This document shows positions 1 to 8,333 of a stretch of 64,000 nt of DNA, one piece after another. The position numbers and the translations under genes were made by a program. Below the pieces are notes generated by a model. That model worked only from the letters and a program-made list of their open reading frames with translations. It ran no database searches and was not told the DNA's origin. Source of the DNA: a virus; the IMG/VR virus record IMGVR_UViG_3300010397_000042, positions 1 through 64,000 of that record; one strand, 5' to 3'. Every line of letters starts with the position of its first letter. Positions within the stretch are counted from its first letter, which is position 1.

Positions 1-2
1 AT

Positions 3-212
3 GCGGGGACCTCGTTCATTGTGGACGTCTTTCCAATCGACTTCTATCGGACCATCCAGATCGATGCTGGTGCGATCGTCACCTTCTTTGCCGACGCCAC
101 GGATGGCAACGAGATCGACCACACCTATAACTTCCCGGGCGTCACTGACCCACCGCAGCCATACGGCGGTCAGTGGGCCAACGCGACCGTAGTGAACGTT
201 GTGAAGAGATAA
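3..212 (+). CDS. C-terminal end of a virion-associated protein, truncated by the window
   Basis: Open from the window edge in the frame of position 3 and stopping at a TAA at 210-212, directly abutting the ATG of the tail-fibre gene. About 69 residues are visible, beta-rich in appearance, with no motif I recognise. Abutment to the fibre gene suggests a tail or baseplate protein in the same operon, which is inference from position only. Confidence 0.6.
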   Translation, partial: AGTSFIVDVFPIDFYRTIQIDAGAIVTFFADATDGNEIDHTYNFPGVTDPPQPYGGQWANATVVNVVKR

Positions 213-3200
213 ATGAGCACGAAAATTCTTACCGATCTGGAGGTCGACGCACCGCTCCAGATGAACGCGAATTACCGTTTCAGTCCACTCGACCGGCGAT
301 ACATTGATGAACAGATCATTGGGATCGAGACGCTTCTCGTGCGTGCCCTCATTCGGGGCAACATGGGGACATACTACACCCTCGATCCAGATTCGACCGC
401 CGTTCCCCCTGGATACGCGGTGTGTCTTGGAAGCGCGGCAACGGGTACGGTTACCCTTGCCGACGCTGCTGCTCTTTCTTTAGCTAAGGCTCCTGTCGGC
501 GTCGCCCTTCTTGGTGCATCCCCCGGCGGACGTATCTTCGTTGTTCACGCAGGTATCATTCCCCCGTCAGTCACTGGATTCGAAGGCGGTGCCCCTGGGT
601 TCGCCCGAGTAAACGTGTCGACCGGAGCTCTCGAACGTGTCGCATCGCTCGACAGCACGGACTACGCGATCGGAACGATCGACAATGCCGGCTGGCTTCA
701 GATTGGAAACCACTCGGCAGCGGCATCCGGCGGTGGTGCGTACTCGGAGGTTACTGCACCGCTAACGAACAACGGAACCGGTCAGCTCGATAACGTGTCG
801 ACGTTGAACAGTGGTCTTGCGGTAAGCGCGATTCGATTTACTGGTGTAGCCCCCGACGTAACGGGTCTTGCAAACGGAACGGCAGGACGCCGCGTTCATG
901 TGATCGCGGTCGGCGGTCCTCTTGTTCTCGAAGAGAACAGCATCTCGAGCTCGGCTGGGAATAAGATCAAGACTGGCGCCGGAAACATCGAGATACCGCA
1001 AGGCTCTGCCGGCTGGCTTGTCTACGATGCGAGCTCGAGTCCGGGATACTGGGTCCTTTCTCAAACCGGCCCGATGGGCGGGCAGGGTGCAACCGGCGCG
1101 ATCGGCCCGACAGGACCTCAGGGTAATACCGGTGCCGTAGGACCCCAGGGCCCGACAGGACCCCAGGGCCCGACAGGACCTCAAGGTAATACTGGAGCCA
1201 CGGGGCCCCAGGGTACCACCGGAGCGACTGGACCTCAGGGTTCAACGGGACCCGCAGCGGTCTCCGGTGAAATCCCATCAGCCTATGTACACGACGCGAC
1301 GTCGCAGAACACGAATAGCAACTCGTTCTCGGATGTCACCAATGCGACAACTACGATCACTGTCGCATCCACCGTTCCGATCGTGGCGATGGCATCGATC
1401 TCTTGGAACGCTGGTGCCACCAACACGGACGCTGCCTTCCGACTTGTGATCGATGCTCAGAACGGATCCGAGCATCATGAGATCGTCGATACATCAGGTG
1501 ATGCGAGTACACTCGGCTTGATGTTTGAGTCGACCGCCCTAGCTGCTGGTACGTACACCGTCAAACTGCAGTACCGCGCCATCGCAGGCACGGTGAACTA
1601 CGAGTCGTCATCCATCACCGTTGTCGCCATGCAGGCTTGCGTGGGACCCTCTGGCGCAACCGGCATCCAAGGTGCAACGGGACCCCAGGGTGCGACTGGA
1701 GCAGTGGGCGCAACCGGAGCTGCCGGAGCGGCCGGTGCCGCTGGCGCAACCGGAGCTGTAGGGGCGACTGGCGCCGTTGGCGCAACCGGAGCTGTAGGTG
1801 CCACCGGTGCAGTGGGTAGCACCGGAGCTACGGGAGCTACCGGCATCGGGTTCGGATGGACGACGGTTCTCGACCTCGACTTCACTGCCGAGTCTTCCCA
1901 GACACTATCGACCGACACGACGTATGTGATCGGTGGGATCAACTGGACGAAGCAGAACTCGACGAACGACTCCACTGCGATGGCCCTGACCAATGGGACC
2001 GGCCTCGTCATCGTCCCGAAGTCCACGAGCGACTTCTACCAGGGTACGACGACGATGCCCCTCATCAAGACGGCCCTCAGCAACATCAGCTCGAAGCTGA
2101 TCTTGGGAAAGAAGATCCGGATCTGGTACTACTGGAGCGCCCAGAACTCCAACGCGGACTTCGACGGTGAGGTCGCCGGCATCTCCGACGGCACCTCCTC
2201 CAACTGGTACGGGTACTACCGCGGCAAGGCGGGCGCGACGAACCTCATCTCCCGCATCCAGGGGGCGAACGTCGACAAGTCGCTAGCCATCGCGTACACG
2301 GTCGGCACGGCGAACAACGTGACGATGCTGGAGATCCCCGAGCTGGGGGCTCCGTCGGTGCAGACGTTCTACGGGCAGTATTCGTCGGGATTCCCCGCGG
2401 AGTCCGCGCTGACGGCCAACCGGTACGTCAACGACCAGGCGACCAACATCGTCGGCCTCACCAACTCGAACGCGGTGCTCTTTATCGGGGCTATGCGCGC
2501 GGGCTCGGGCACCGCGTACTCGACCACGCTCGCGAGGATCAAGATCGAGGTCCTCGACGTCGACACCATGAACAGCTCCCAGGGGGCGACGGGTGCCACG
2601 GGTGCCTCCAACGTGACGGTTGCAGCGTTTTCCAGCCGCCCGTCTAACGCGGCAAACAAGGTCTTTTATCCCACGGACGGGGGCTTCAACCAGGTCGCGG
2701 ACGGCACCAACTGGTACAACGTCGTCGCGGGGGTTCCCCTGCGGGAACCGGCGGATCCGTCGGGCTACACGCAGACGAACTTCGGAACGAGTACCGTGTC
2801 GCTCACCCACGGGTGCGTGCACTTTGCCCCGCAGGTGAATGCCGGGCCCATCCTCCGGATGGCGGGCAAAACGATCAACACGCTCGCGGGGTCGTCGATC
2901 ACGTGCTGCGCCCAGATGTCGAACGTCGCCCAGTTCAACGGGCCGGGCGTCTACATGCGGGAGACGAGCACCAGCAAGGTCATGTCGCTGACCCTCCAGA
3001 CCCAGACCGCGGCATCGAAGGACCCTTGGACCCTAGGGAAAGAGATCTGGACTAGCAACGGAGCAACTCGTAGCGCTTCTGGTTTTTACTACGCGTCTGC
3101 CTTCGTCGCGAATCCCGGACCCATCCTCTGGCGTCTGGAGATCTCGGGCTCCAACGTCCTTATCCGCGTGTCGACAGACGGTGGGCAGAACTGGTTTACC

Positions 3201-3332
3201 ATCGAGACCGTTGCGCTCACGACCCCGTTCACGACCCAACCGAACGAGTTCGGAATCTGTATGCACGTCGAGAACAATACCACTCCCGCCCCAGTGGGAC
3301 AGTTCCAGTACGTGGCATTCGTGGGAGATTGA
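213..3332 (+). CDS. Collagen-repeat tail fibre protein
   Basis: A 1039-residue protein, probably the trimeric fibre or host-contact protein at the tail tip. An N-terminal globular part of about 285 residues is followed by a first Gly-X-Y block (about residues 286-350, GPTGPQG type), a globular domain (about 355-470), a second Gly-X-Y block (about 475-545, GATGAVG type), a long beta-rich region (about 548-790) and a short third collagen segment (GATGATGAS) before the C-terminal domain. Collagen-like repeats form triple helices in many phage fibres. The ATG follows the preceding TAA without a gap. Antisense open frames across the repeats are shadows. Confidence 0.9.
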   Translation: MSTKILTDLEVDAPLQMNANYRFSPLDRRYIDEQIIGIETLLVRALIRGNMGTYYTLDPDSTAVPPGYAVCLGSAATGTVTLADAAALSLAKAPVGVALLGASPGGRIFVVHAGIIPPSVTGFEGGAPGFARVNVSTGALERVASLDSTDYAIGTIDNAGWLQIGNHSAAASGGGAYSEVTAPLTNNGTGQLDNVSTLNSGLAVSAIRFTGVAPDVTGLANGTAGRRVHVIAVGGPLVLEENSISSSAGNKIKTGAGNIEIPQGSAGWLVYDASSSPGYWVLSQTGPMGGQGATGAIGPTGPQGNTGAVGPQGPTGPQGPTGPQGNTGATGPQGTTGATGPQGSTGPAAVSGEIPSAYVHDATSQNTNSNSFSDVTNATTTITVASTVPIVAMASISWNAGATNTDAAFRLVIDAQNGSEHHEIVDTSGDASTLGLMFESTALAAGTYTVKLQYRAIAGTVNYESSSITVVAMQACVGPSGATGIQGATGPQGATGAVGATGAAGAAGAAGATGAVGATGAVGATGAVGATGAVGSTGATGATGIGFGWTTVLDLDFTAESSQTLSTDTTYVIGGINWTKQNSTNDSTAMALTNGTGLVIVPKSTSDFYQGTTTMPLIKTALSNISSKLILGKKIRIWYYWSAQNSNADFDGEVAGISDGTSSNWYGYYRGKAGATNLISRIQGANVDKSLAIAYTVGTANNVTMLEIPELGAPSVQTFYGQYSSGFPAESALTANRYVNDQATNIVGLTNSNAVLFIGAMRAGSGTAYSTTLARIKIEVLDVDTMNSSQGATGATGASNVTVAAFSSRPSNAANKVFYPTDGGFNQVADGTNWYNVVAGVPLREPADPSGYTQTNFGTSTVSLTHGCVHFAPQVNAGPILRMAGKTINTLAGSSITCCAQMSNVAQFNGPGVYMRETSTSKVMSLTLQTQTAASKDPWTLGKEIWTSNGATRSASGFYYASAFVANPGPILWRLEISGSNVLIRVSTDGGQNWFTIETVALTTPFTTQPNEFGICMHVENNTTPAPVGQFQYVAFVGD

Positions 3333-3479
3333 CATAGTCTTAGAATCGTGGGTTTTGCCTCCACCGACATGACCGCGATCACCACCGCCAACCTGAGGTT
3401 CGTCATCGGAGCCATCAGGGCGAACTCGGGTACATCCCTGTCCGTTGCCGTGGCGAGGCTGAAGATCGAGTACAGATAA
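3333..3479 (+). pseudogene. Remnant of a second fibre C-terminal module
   Basis: This stretch is in the same frame as the fibre gene, directly after its TGA, and stays open for 48 codons to a TAA at 3477-3479. It encodes an IVG-F...LRFVIGAIRANSGTS...ARLKIE pattern that parallels the fibre's own IVG-L...AVLFIGAMRAGSGTA...ARIKIE at about residues 743-783. I read it as a leftover from modular exchange or duplication of fibre domains. Readthrough of the TGA is formally possible but not supported by any visible signal. Confidence 0.6.
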
Positions 3480-3501
3480 TCTTGTCACCGGTTGATACAC
3501 T

Positions 3502-4083
3502 ATGAGACTGATTCACATACTGGCACTTATCCTTCTTCTTCTCTCTTGCGCGCTAAATCCCGAATCTTCCTCTCCGGAATGTCAGGCTCATATCAGCAGA
3601 GTTGAGTTTCATGTCAGCTCTTCGTTCACTGGGGATGAGCAGGTCAAGCTGCTTGAGGCTGCTCAGGACTGGGGCTTCTTCTCACAAGATCGTATCCGGT
3701 TCAAGTTGATATATGACGGATATACCCCTCCGGGAACACCGTCTATCATTCGGGTTCATTCGCAAGACGCGATTGTCCGGAGCTACGACGAGATCCAGCA
3801 GGCGATACGTGGCACCGACTATCAGGCTAATGGCTGGTACGAGCCCGTAGTGAATCGCCTCTATCTGGTTGTGGATCGACTGGATGGAGAGAAGTTCCGA
3901 CTCGTTGCCACTCATGAGATGGGGCACGCTGCAGGATTGCGGTGGCCCGATTGCGATGAAGATCTGAAGCAGACATGCGAGCACGCTCGTGACCCCAGCG
4001 CTCTGATGGCGCAAAGGTATTCGAATAACCCATTGGGTCCTGGAGACCTTGAGTTCTGTAGAGCCTCTTGTCTTTGTCCATGA
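3502..4083 (+). CDS. Metzincin-like zinc metalloprotease lipoprotein
   Basis: A 193-residue protein with a lipoprotein signal peptide (hydrophobic run ending in LLLLSC, so the lipidated Cys is residue 16). A zinc site HEMGHAAGL sits at residues 138-146 and a probable Met-turn, SALMAQ, lies near the C-terminus. In metzincins the third zinc ligand normally lies three residues after the Gly; here that position is Trp148, so the third ligand may be a His or Asp in the Cys-containing loop that follows (CEHARDPSALM). Likely an exported, membrane-anchored protease. The TGA overlaps the next ATG. First of four protease families in this operon. Confidence 0.75.
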   Translation: MRLIHILALILLLLSCALNPESSSPECQAHISRVEFHVSSSFTGDEQVKLLEAAQDWGFFSQDRIRFKLIYDGYTPPGTPSIIRVHSQDAIVRSYDEIQQAIRGTDYQANGWYEPVVNRLYLVVDRLDGEKFRLVATHEMGHAAGLRWPDCDEDLKQTCEHARDPSALMAQRYSNNPLGPGDLEFCRASCLCP

Positions 4084-4301
4084 CAGCAATAATCGTAGCC
4101 ATAGTCGGTCTGGGACTGACCATCATCGGTCTCATTGTCAAGCTAACCACATTCAACACTGAGATTCGCATCTGGGTAGAGGAGATGCGAAAGGAAATGC
4201 ACATTCTCAAGCGCGTTCCGATGCTGGAGTATCGCGTTGGGGTGCTCGAGAAGCACGCAGGAATCTTCCTGTTTCAAGAAGAGAAGAACGATGAAAATTA
4301 G
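4080..4301 (+). CDS. Single-TM coiled-coil protein, inner-membrane spanin candidate
   Basis: ATG at 4080 overlaps the previous stop (ATGA). The 73-residue product has one N-terminal membrane segment (residues 2-20) followed by a charged, heptad-like helical stretch. That is the architecture of an Rz-type inner-membrane spanin, and the next gene starts inside its 3' end and encodes a small lipoprotein, as in Rz/Rz1 pairs. A holin of another class is the alternative. Function is inferred from topology and context. Confidence 0.55.
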   Translation: MTAIIVAIVGLGLTIIGLIVKLTTFNTEIRIWVEEMRKEMHILKRVPMLEYRVGVLEKHAGIFLFQEEKNDEN

Positions 4302-4488
4302 ACTACTCTTAGCGCTGACTTTCCTAGGGGCTTGCTTTCAACTGACTCCTGGCGATCGAGCGCAGCTCGCGGACGATGCCAACAAGATCGAGCAGTGCCA
4401 GGAGCAGGGACGTGCCTGTAAGGCAGACGGCGGGACGCACTGCAAGGATACCTACAACGACTGTATGAAAGATGCCGGGCTTCACTAA
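4291..4488 (+). CDS. Small Cys-rich lipoprotein, outer-membrane spanin candidate
   Basis: A 65-residue product with a signal peptide ending in lipobox LGAC (Cys15) and four further cysteines in the mature part. It overlaps the preceding TM/coiled-coil gene by 11 bp in another frame. The pair would span the periplasm and fuse the membranes at lysis. Rz1 proteins are usually Pro-rich, which this is not, so the assignment is contextual. Confidence 0.55.
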   Translation: MKIRLLLALTFLGACFQLTPGDRAQLADDANKIEQCQEQGRACKADGGTHCKDTYNDCMKDAGLH

Positions 4489-4664
4489 TGGATGAACTAG
4501 CAGTACTTGCCAAGTGGACCGAGTTTCTCTTGGCTCACATGGACTTGATCATGATGATCAAGAATGCAATCGATGGTGGTGCGTCCAAGTCTGAGATCGT
4601 GAAGGCGATTGAAGCGGGAATGGTTGCAGCGAGTGACGCTGAGATGGATCGCGAGCTCGGATGA
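4488..4664 (+). CDS. Small hypothetical protein (58 aa)
   Basis: The ATG shares its A with the previous TAA, and the TGA overlaps the next ATG. Helical, acidic C-terminal half, no recognisable domain. Translational coupling on both sides supports it as a real lysis-operon gene. Confidence 0.65.
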   Translation: MDELAVLAKWTEFLLAHMDLIMMIKNAIDGGASKSEIVKAIEAGMVAASDAEMDRELG

Positions 4665-5335
4665 AACACTCTAGGCTTCCTGAGATTGTTGTTCCAGGTA
4701 AACGTCTCGGTCGACACATCTTGCACGATCCCCGATCCTTCGGGTTCGCTTCACCGCATACGACTCTGAAGTCGGCGAGCTGGAAACGCCACTGTCTTCC
4801 GTTCGATCAGGGAGATGTCGGTTCCTGCACTGGCAACGCGATGGCGGGCGCTCTCATGACCGAGCCGTTCTTCAAGTCAGGTCGAATCCTGACGGAGAAG
4901 GATGCAGTCGATCTGTATTCAACCGCGACTCATTACGACGGTGTGGTTGGAGTTTATCCACCTGATGATACTGGTTCGAGTGGGCTAGCCGTAGGGAAAG
5001 CTGCCAAGAAGCACGGTTGGATCAAGAGCTATCACCATGCATTCGGTCTGAACCAGACGCTTGCGGCTCTCGTCGCGTCACCGGTGATTATCGGTATTGC
5101 TTGGTACGAGGGCTTCGATAAGCCTCAGGGTCATGACGCCGAGCTCGTTATCGGCGGGGCCCCTCGTGGAGGCCACGAAATCGAACTTCTAGCGGTGGAC
5201 CTGGGTAAGAAGCAGGTTCGCATGTGCAACAGCTGGGGAACCGGTTGGGGCGACCATGGATACGCGGTTTTGTCGTTCGCTACTCTCGAGCGGCTTCTCA
5301 ACGAGGACGGAGACGTCGTCGTTCCGGTGCAGTAA
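4661..5335 (+). CDS. Papain-family (C1) cysteine protease
   Basis: A 224-residue protein with the complete C1 peptidase layout: oxyanion Gln50 and nucleophile Cys56 in QGDVGSCTGNA, catalytic His172 in RGGHEIELLAVD, and Asn190 in CNSWGTGWGDHGY. There is no signal peptide and only a short N-terminal extension in place of a full propeptide. C1 peptidases in phages are uncommon; roles could be processing of virion or host envelope proteins. It is coupled by overlaps to the lysis genes. The family call is strong; the substrate is unknown. Confidence 0.85.
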   Translation: MKHSRLPEIVVPGKRLGRHILHDPRSFGFASPHTTLKSASWKRHCLPFDQGDVGSCTGNAMAGALMTEPFFKSGRILTEKDAVDLYSTATHYDGVVGVYPPDDTGSSGLAVGKAAKKHGWIKSYHHAFGLNQTLAALVASPVIIGIAWYEGFDKPQGHDAELVIGGAPRGGHEIELLAVDLGKKQVRMCNSWGTGWGDHGYAVLSFATLERLLNEDGDVVVPVQ

Positions 5336-5565
5336 TGGAATACACAGTACGTCAGGGAAAGAGCTATCGGGCTAAGATCGAGTTACCATGGACCAAAAGG
5401 GCTTTTGCCACCGAGAGGATTGTCGCTGACCGTCTTCTCGACGCTGGGTTCATCAACGTCACGGTCAAAGCTGAAGGCGGTGGAGTCTATTGGGCCTGGG
5501 GCGAATGGCCAGGTTTCGATGCGACCTCCGAGGTCGATTACGTTACTAGGTTGGATGAATTATGA
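5335..5565 (+). CDS. Hypothetical protein (76 aa)
   Basis: Begins with an ATG that shares its A with the protease TAA and ends in a TGA overlapping the next ATG. Mixed alpha/beta, aromatic C-terminal half, no known domain. The 113-codon frame starting at 5224 is longer but would run through the protease gene, so the coupled ATG is preferred. Confidence 0.65.
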   Translation: MEYTVRQGKSYRAKIELPWTKRAFATERIVADRLLDAGFINVTVKAEGGGVYWAWGEWPGFDATSEVDYVTRLDEL

Positions 5566-5729
5566 TGAAGTTTACATCTTGGCAATTGGTGGTGCTCGTA
5601 GCAGTGATGTTCACTGCGATCATCGCATCACAGGTATTTGCTCCAGGTGTCGCGTCTACCGTGGTTGCCATGGCGACGGCACTCTTTGGAACGCTGTTTG
5701 TTCAGCGTGAGACCTCTGAGAAACAGTGA
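5562..5729 (+). CDS. Two-TM small membrane protein, holin candidate
   Basis: A 55-residue product with two hydrophobic segments (about residues 7-22 and 28-46) separated by a short turn and a charged C-terminal tail. This matches small two-segment holins that let the endolysin reach the cell wall. It lies two genes upstream of the GH25 endolysin. Assignment from topology and position. Confidence 0.6.
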   Translation: MMKFTSWQLVVLVAVMFTAIIASQVFAPGVASTVVAMATALFGTLFVQRETSEKQ

Positions 5730-5899
5730 CTTGGTACACGATCGAATACCTCGGTAAGAACCGATATCGATTGGTTGTGAAGTGGTGGGATCCGCGCTTT
5801 TGGCGGGAAGGCTACCGCACCCTCCGAGAGTCTGGAACAGGGCGACTGGAGAGTCTCTATCTCACGCTCGTACTGATTTGGACGGTGATGTGTAAATGA
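5726..5899 (+). CDS. Small aromatic-rich protein (57 aa)
   Basis: GTG start overlapping the holin-like gene's stop (GTGA), with the stop overlapping the endolysin ATG. Rich in Trp, Tyr and Arg, with a hydrophobic C-terminal helix that may associate with membrane. No domain recognised; the coupling supports a lysis-cassette role. Confidence 0.6.
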   Translation: MTWYTIEYLGKNRYRLVVKWWDPRFWREGYRTLRESGTGRLESLYLTLVLIWTVMCK

Positions 5900-6627
5900 T
5901 TCGCGGGTTCGATGCTTCGTCCTGTCAGGGTGTCCTGCCATTCAAGCAACTAAACTCCGAGTATAACTTCGTCATTCTGAAGGCCCAGCAGGGCAATGAC
6001 GGATTCGATCCTGACTTCGAAAGGAACATGCTCGATGGCTTTGCGTCCGGTCTCGAAGTTTTTGCGTACTGTTTCGGATATCCTTTACCTCCTAAGGATG
6101 GGCATCCTGGAAGAGATCCTCGAGTTCAAGCGAAGCTGTTCGTGGACCGGGTTTACCGGTTCCCCCAGATGCGAGGACGTCCGATCTTCCTCGACTTCGA
6201 ATGGCCCGAACCACAAGACTGGGTGAAGTGGGGAGTCACCGCTGCGTTTATCTCGCAGTGGTGTCGCGATTGTGCCAACGAGGTCTGGAGACTTACTGGT
6301 GTAAAGCCGATTATCTATACCTACCCGGACTGGTGGCATCATGTCTCTACAGCCGACGTCTCTTGGGCGAGTACGTTCAGGTTGTGGCTGGCTGCCTATG
6401 TGAAGGCATGGCCGACGGATGGGAGCTCTCCACATGTGCCGAAGCCGTGGGAAGATTGGCTCTTCTGGCAGTGGGACGGGAATGGTGGTTTCCGATTGCC
6501 CAATGGTGTGGACGCAGACTTTTGTGTTTTCAATGGCGATAGAGCTGCTCTCACAGCTTTAGCGAACCCCCGACCGGTTGACGGTATCGAGGGTGATGCA
6601 GCCATCCTAACGGTGGAGCGCGTATGA
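5896..6627 (+). CDS. GH25-family lysozyme (endolysin)
   Basis: A 243-residue muramidase of glycoside hydrolase family 25: N-terminal GFDAS motif, a central FLDFEWPE acidic motif typical of the active-site strand, and the late W-x-W-D strand (LFWQWDGNGGF). It would cleave the MurNAc-GlcNAc bond of peptidoglycan. There is no signal peptide, so release should depend on a holin, consistent with the upstream two-TM gene. Coupled by ATGA on both sides. Confidence 0.85.
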   Translation: MIRGFDASSCQGVLPFKQLNSEYNFVILKAQQGNDGFDPDFERNMLDGFASGLEVFAYCFGYPLPPKDGHPGRDPRVQAKLFVDRVYRFPQMRGRPIFLDFEWPEPQDWVKWGVTAAFISQWCRDCANEVWRLTGVKPIIYTYPDWWHHVSTADVSWASTFRLWLAAYVKAWPTDGSSPHVPKPWEDWLFWQWDGNGGFRLPNGVDADFCVFNGDRAALTALANPRPVDGIEGDAAILTVERV

Positions 6628-6986
6628 TTCGAGATGGCGAGAAGTTACTGCTGAGTTTCGATATCGGGAGTGTTCCATGGAAGTACGTCGAGTCTGACGA
6701 CAGCATCGAAGACGAGATGACAGAAGCGCAAGGCATCATGCGCGCAGATCGTCAGGTCGTCTATGTGAACCGCAGTGAAACACCGCCTGAGGGTTATGAA
6801 TACGTGTTCTTCCATGAAGCAGGACACGCGGTGTTCTTTACTACTGGTGTCAAAGAAGCACTGAAACAGATCACTGGATTCGAGGGGGACAAGTGCACCC
6901 AACTCGAAGAATTCCTGATGTCCAACTTGATGCATGCCATGTACGACACGCTCAAGCGTAACGGCTGGCTGAAGATTCCCTTATGA
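6624..6986 (+). CDS. HEXXH zinc metallopeptidase-like protein
   Basis: A 120-residue protein with YVFFHEAGHAVFF near residues 57-69, a zincin motif in an otherwise compact ImmA/IrrE-like layout, with a downstream acidic helix that could supply the third ligand (QLEEFLMSNLMHAMYDTL). No signal peptide. ImmA/IrrE-type peptidases cleave repressors in some mobile elements. Here it lies between the endolysin and a short gene, so the target cannot be assigned. Confidence 0.65.
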   Translation: MIRDGEKLLLSFDIGSVPWKYVESDDSIEDEMTEAQGIMRADRQVVYVNRSETPPEGYEYVFFHEAGHAVFFTTGVKEALKQITGFEGDKCTQLEEFLMSNLMHAMYDTLKRNGWLKIPL

Positions 6987-7126
6987 GCGACACAACCCTG
7001 GTTCTTGTGGTCCCAACGGCCACCCTTACACAAACCCAATCGTCGGCGACCCTCGAACTTGAAACGGACGTCGATGCAACCATGACTCAATCGGTACTTT
7101 CGGCGGAGCTTATTGAAAATGAGTGA
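6983..7126 (+). CDS. Small Thr-rich protein (47 aa)
   Basis: ATG overlaps the previous TGA. The protein is a beta-prone, Thr/Val/Leu-rich sequence with internal near-repeats (TxTLxxTQS). Short and of unknown function; could be a tail decoration peptide. Its stop lies within the start region of the next gene. Confidence 0.5.
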   Translation: MSDTTLVLVVPTATLTQTQSSATLELETDVDATMTQSVLSAELIENE

Positions 7127-7475
7127 CTTTACGATCAACCGCGGTGACACAACGGAGTGGAAGCTCACCGCTCGCAAAGACGGCGTAGCCATCGATCTGA
7201 CTGGTGGTCAGGTCTTCATGGCGGTTCGACGCAACTACGCGTCACCATTGCTATTTCAACGGACGAGTGCTGAGGACGGCGGCATCACGATCGACGATGG
7301 TACCGGTGGTACCGCGACGATCGAGCTCAAACCCGAGGACACCCTCAACCTAGCTAATGACGTTCTTTCGGTGGTCTATTCCATCCACGTCGTCACGGCT
7401 GCTGGCAAGCAGTACACCGTCAAACGGGGCACCCTCGAAATCGATCCGATTGCGTGGGATGGTGAAACACTCTGA
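7119..7475 (+). CDS. BppU-like baseplate or fibre-anchor protein
   Basis: A 118-residue protein. The N-terminal FTINRGDTTEWKLTARKDG and IDLTG strands match the N-terminal domain common in baseplate upper proteins (BppU-like). ATG at 7119 is preferred over the TTG at 7113. Likely structural and out of place among lysis genes. The promoter that follows overlaps its stop codon. Confidence 0.6.
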   Translation: MSDFTINRGDTTEWKLTARKDGVAIDLTGGQVFMAVRRNYASPLLFQRTSAEDGGITIDDGTGGTATIELKPEDTLNLANDVLSVVYSIHVVTAAGKQYTVKRGTLEIDPIAWDGETL

Positions 7476-7491
7476 GTTTTTGTGCTATAGT
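7462..7491 (+). promoter_or_regulatory. Phage promoter, ACTCTGAG family
   Basis: -35 GTGAAA fused to CACTCTGAG, 18 bp, -10 TATAGT with an extended TGC. Drives the phosphoesterase gene. The TGA of the upstream gene (7473-7475) lies inside the conserved block. Confidence 0.7.
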
Positions 7492-7511
7492 TCAAGGATA
7501 GTGGAGGATCC

Positions 7512-8333
7512 TTGGACAAAGGCAAAATACATGTGGTCATCGGCGACACCCAAGTCAAAGAGGGCGTACCGACCAACCATCTTTCTTGGATAGGGCAGTA
7601 CATCGTCGACCACTTTGCGGAGTGGCAACCTGACCTCAGTATCATACATACCGGCGACCATGCCGACATGCCGTCACTCAGTTCTTACGACAAGGGTAAG
7701 AAGGAGATGGAGGGCAGGCGTTACAAGGCAGATGTCCGAGCGTCCAACAACGGCTGGGACCTACTGAACGAACCGCTCTACGACTACAACAAGAAGCGCC
7801 GTAAGCCATGGGAGCCCAAGCGATTCATCACTCTTGGGAATCACGAGTATCGAATCAACAAGGCCTGCGAAGACACCGCTCAGTTGGACGGTGTCATCTC
7901 CACGGACGACTTGAACTACAAGGAGTGGGGATGGGAAGTGATTCCATTTCTCGAGATCCTCGACTTGGACGGTATCTGGTACAGCCACTACTTCTATAAC
8001 CCGCAAACCGGCAAACCGTACGGCGGTGCAAACCTTTACACGCGTCTCCAGACCATCGGGCATTCGTTCACGATGGGTCATCAACAAGGATTGAAGGTTG
8101 CGAGTCGCGAGGTCGGTAAGACCCGGCATTGCGGTCTCGTTCTAGGATCCACGTATCTTCACGATGAGAAGTACTTGGGCCCTCAGGGAAATGCGTATTG
8201 GCGAGGAATCGTTGTCTGCCATCAGGTCGAAAACGGTGCCTACGACAGGATGGAAGTCAGTCTCGATTTCTTATGCAGACGTTATGAGGGGAAGACCCTC
8301 TCGGAGTTTATGCGAGGAGTAGTAGCAGCATGA
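7512..8333 (+). CDS. Calcineurin-like metallophosphoesterase
   Basis: A 273-residue metallophosphoesterase with the five-part metal-binding signature: GDTQ near residue 11, TGDHADM near 48, LGNHEY near 111, and two late His clusters (IGHSF-GHQ and TYLHDEK). It would hydrolyse phosphomono- or diesters with two metal ions; nucleic-acid ends or cyclic phosphates are possible. TTG start at 7512, chosen because GGAGG sits 5 bp upstream. It has its own promoter and begins a three-gene unit with the trypsin-like lipoprotein. Confidence 0.8.
   Translation: MDKGKIHVVIGDTQVKEGVPTNHLSWIGQYIVDHFAEWQPDLSIIHTGDHADMPSLSSYDKGKKEMEGRRYKADVRASNNGWDLLNEPLYDYNKKRRKPWEPKRFITLGNHEYRINKACEDTAQLDGVISTDDLNYKEWGWEVIPFLEILDLDGIWYSHYFYNPQTGKPYGGANLYTRLQTIGHSFTMGHQQGLKVASREVGKTRHCGLVLGSTYLHDEKYLGPQGNAYWRGIVVCHQVENGAYDRMEVSLDFLCRRYEGKTLSEFMRGVVAA

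Noticed and set aside
1072-1260. Short-period DNA repeats resembling a CRISPR array
   Set aside because: They encode Gly-X-Y collagen triplets; there are no unique spacers of constant length.
762-2026. Several antisense ORFs of 100-140 codons across the fibre gene, including Ala-Pro-Val repeats
   Set aside because: They are complements of the Gly-X-Y coding repeats and have no ribosome sites.
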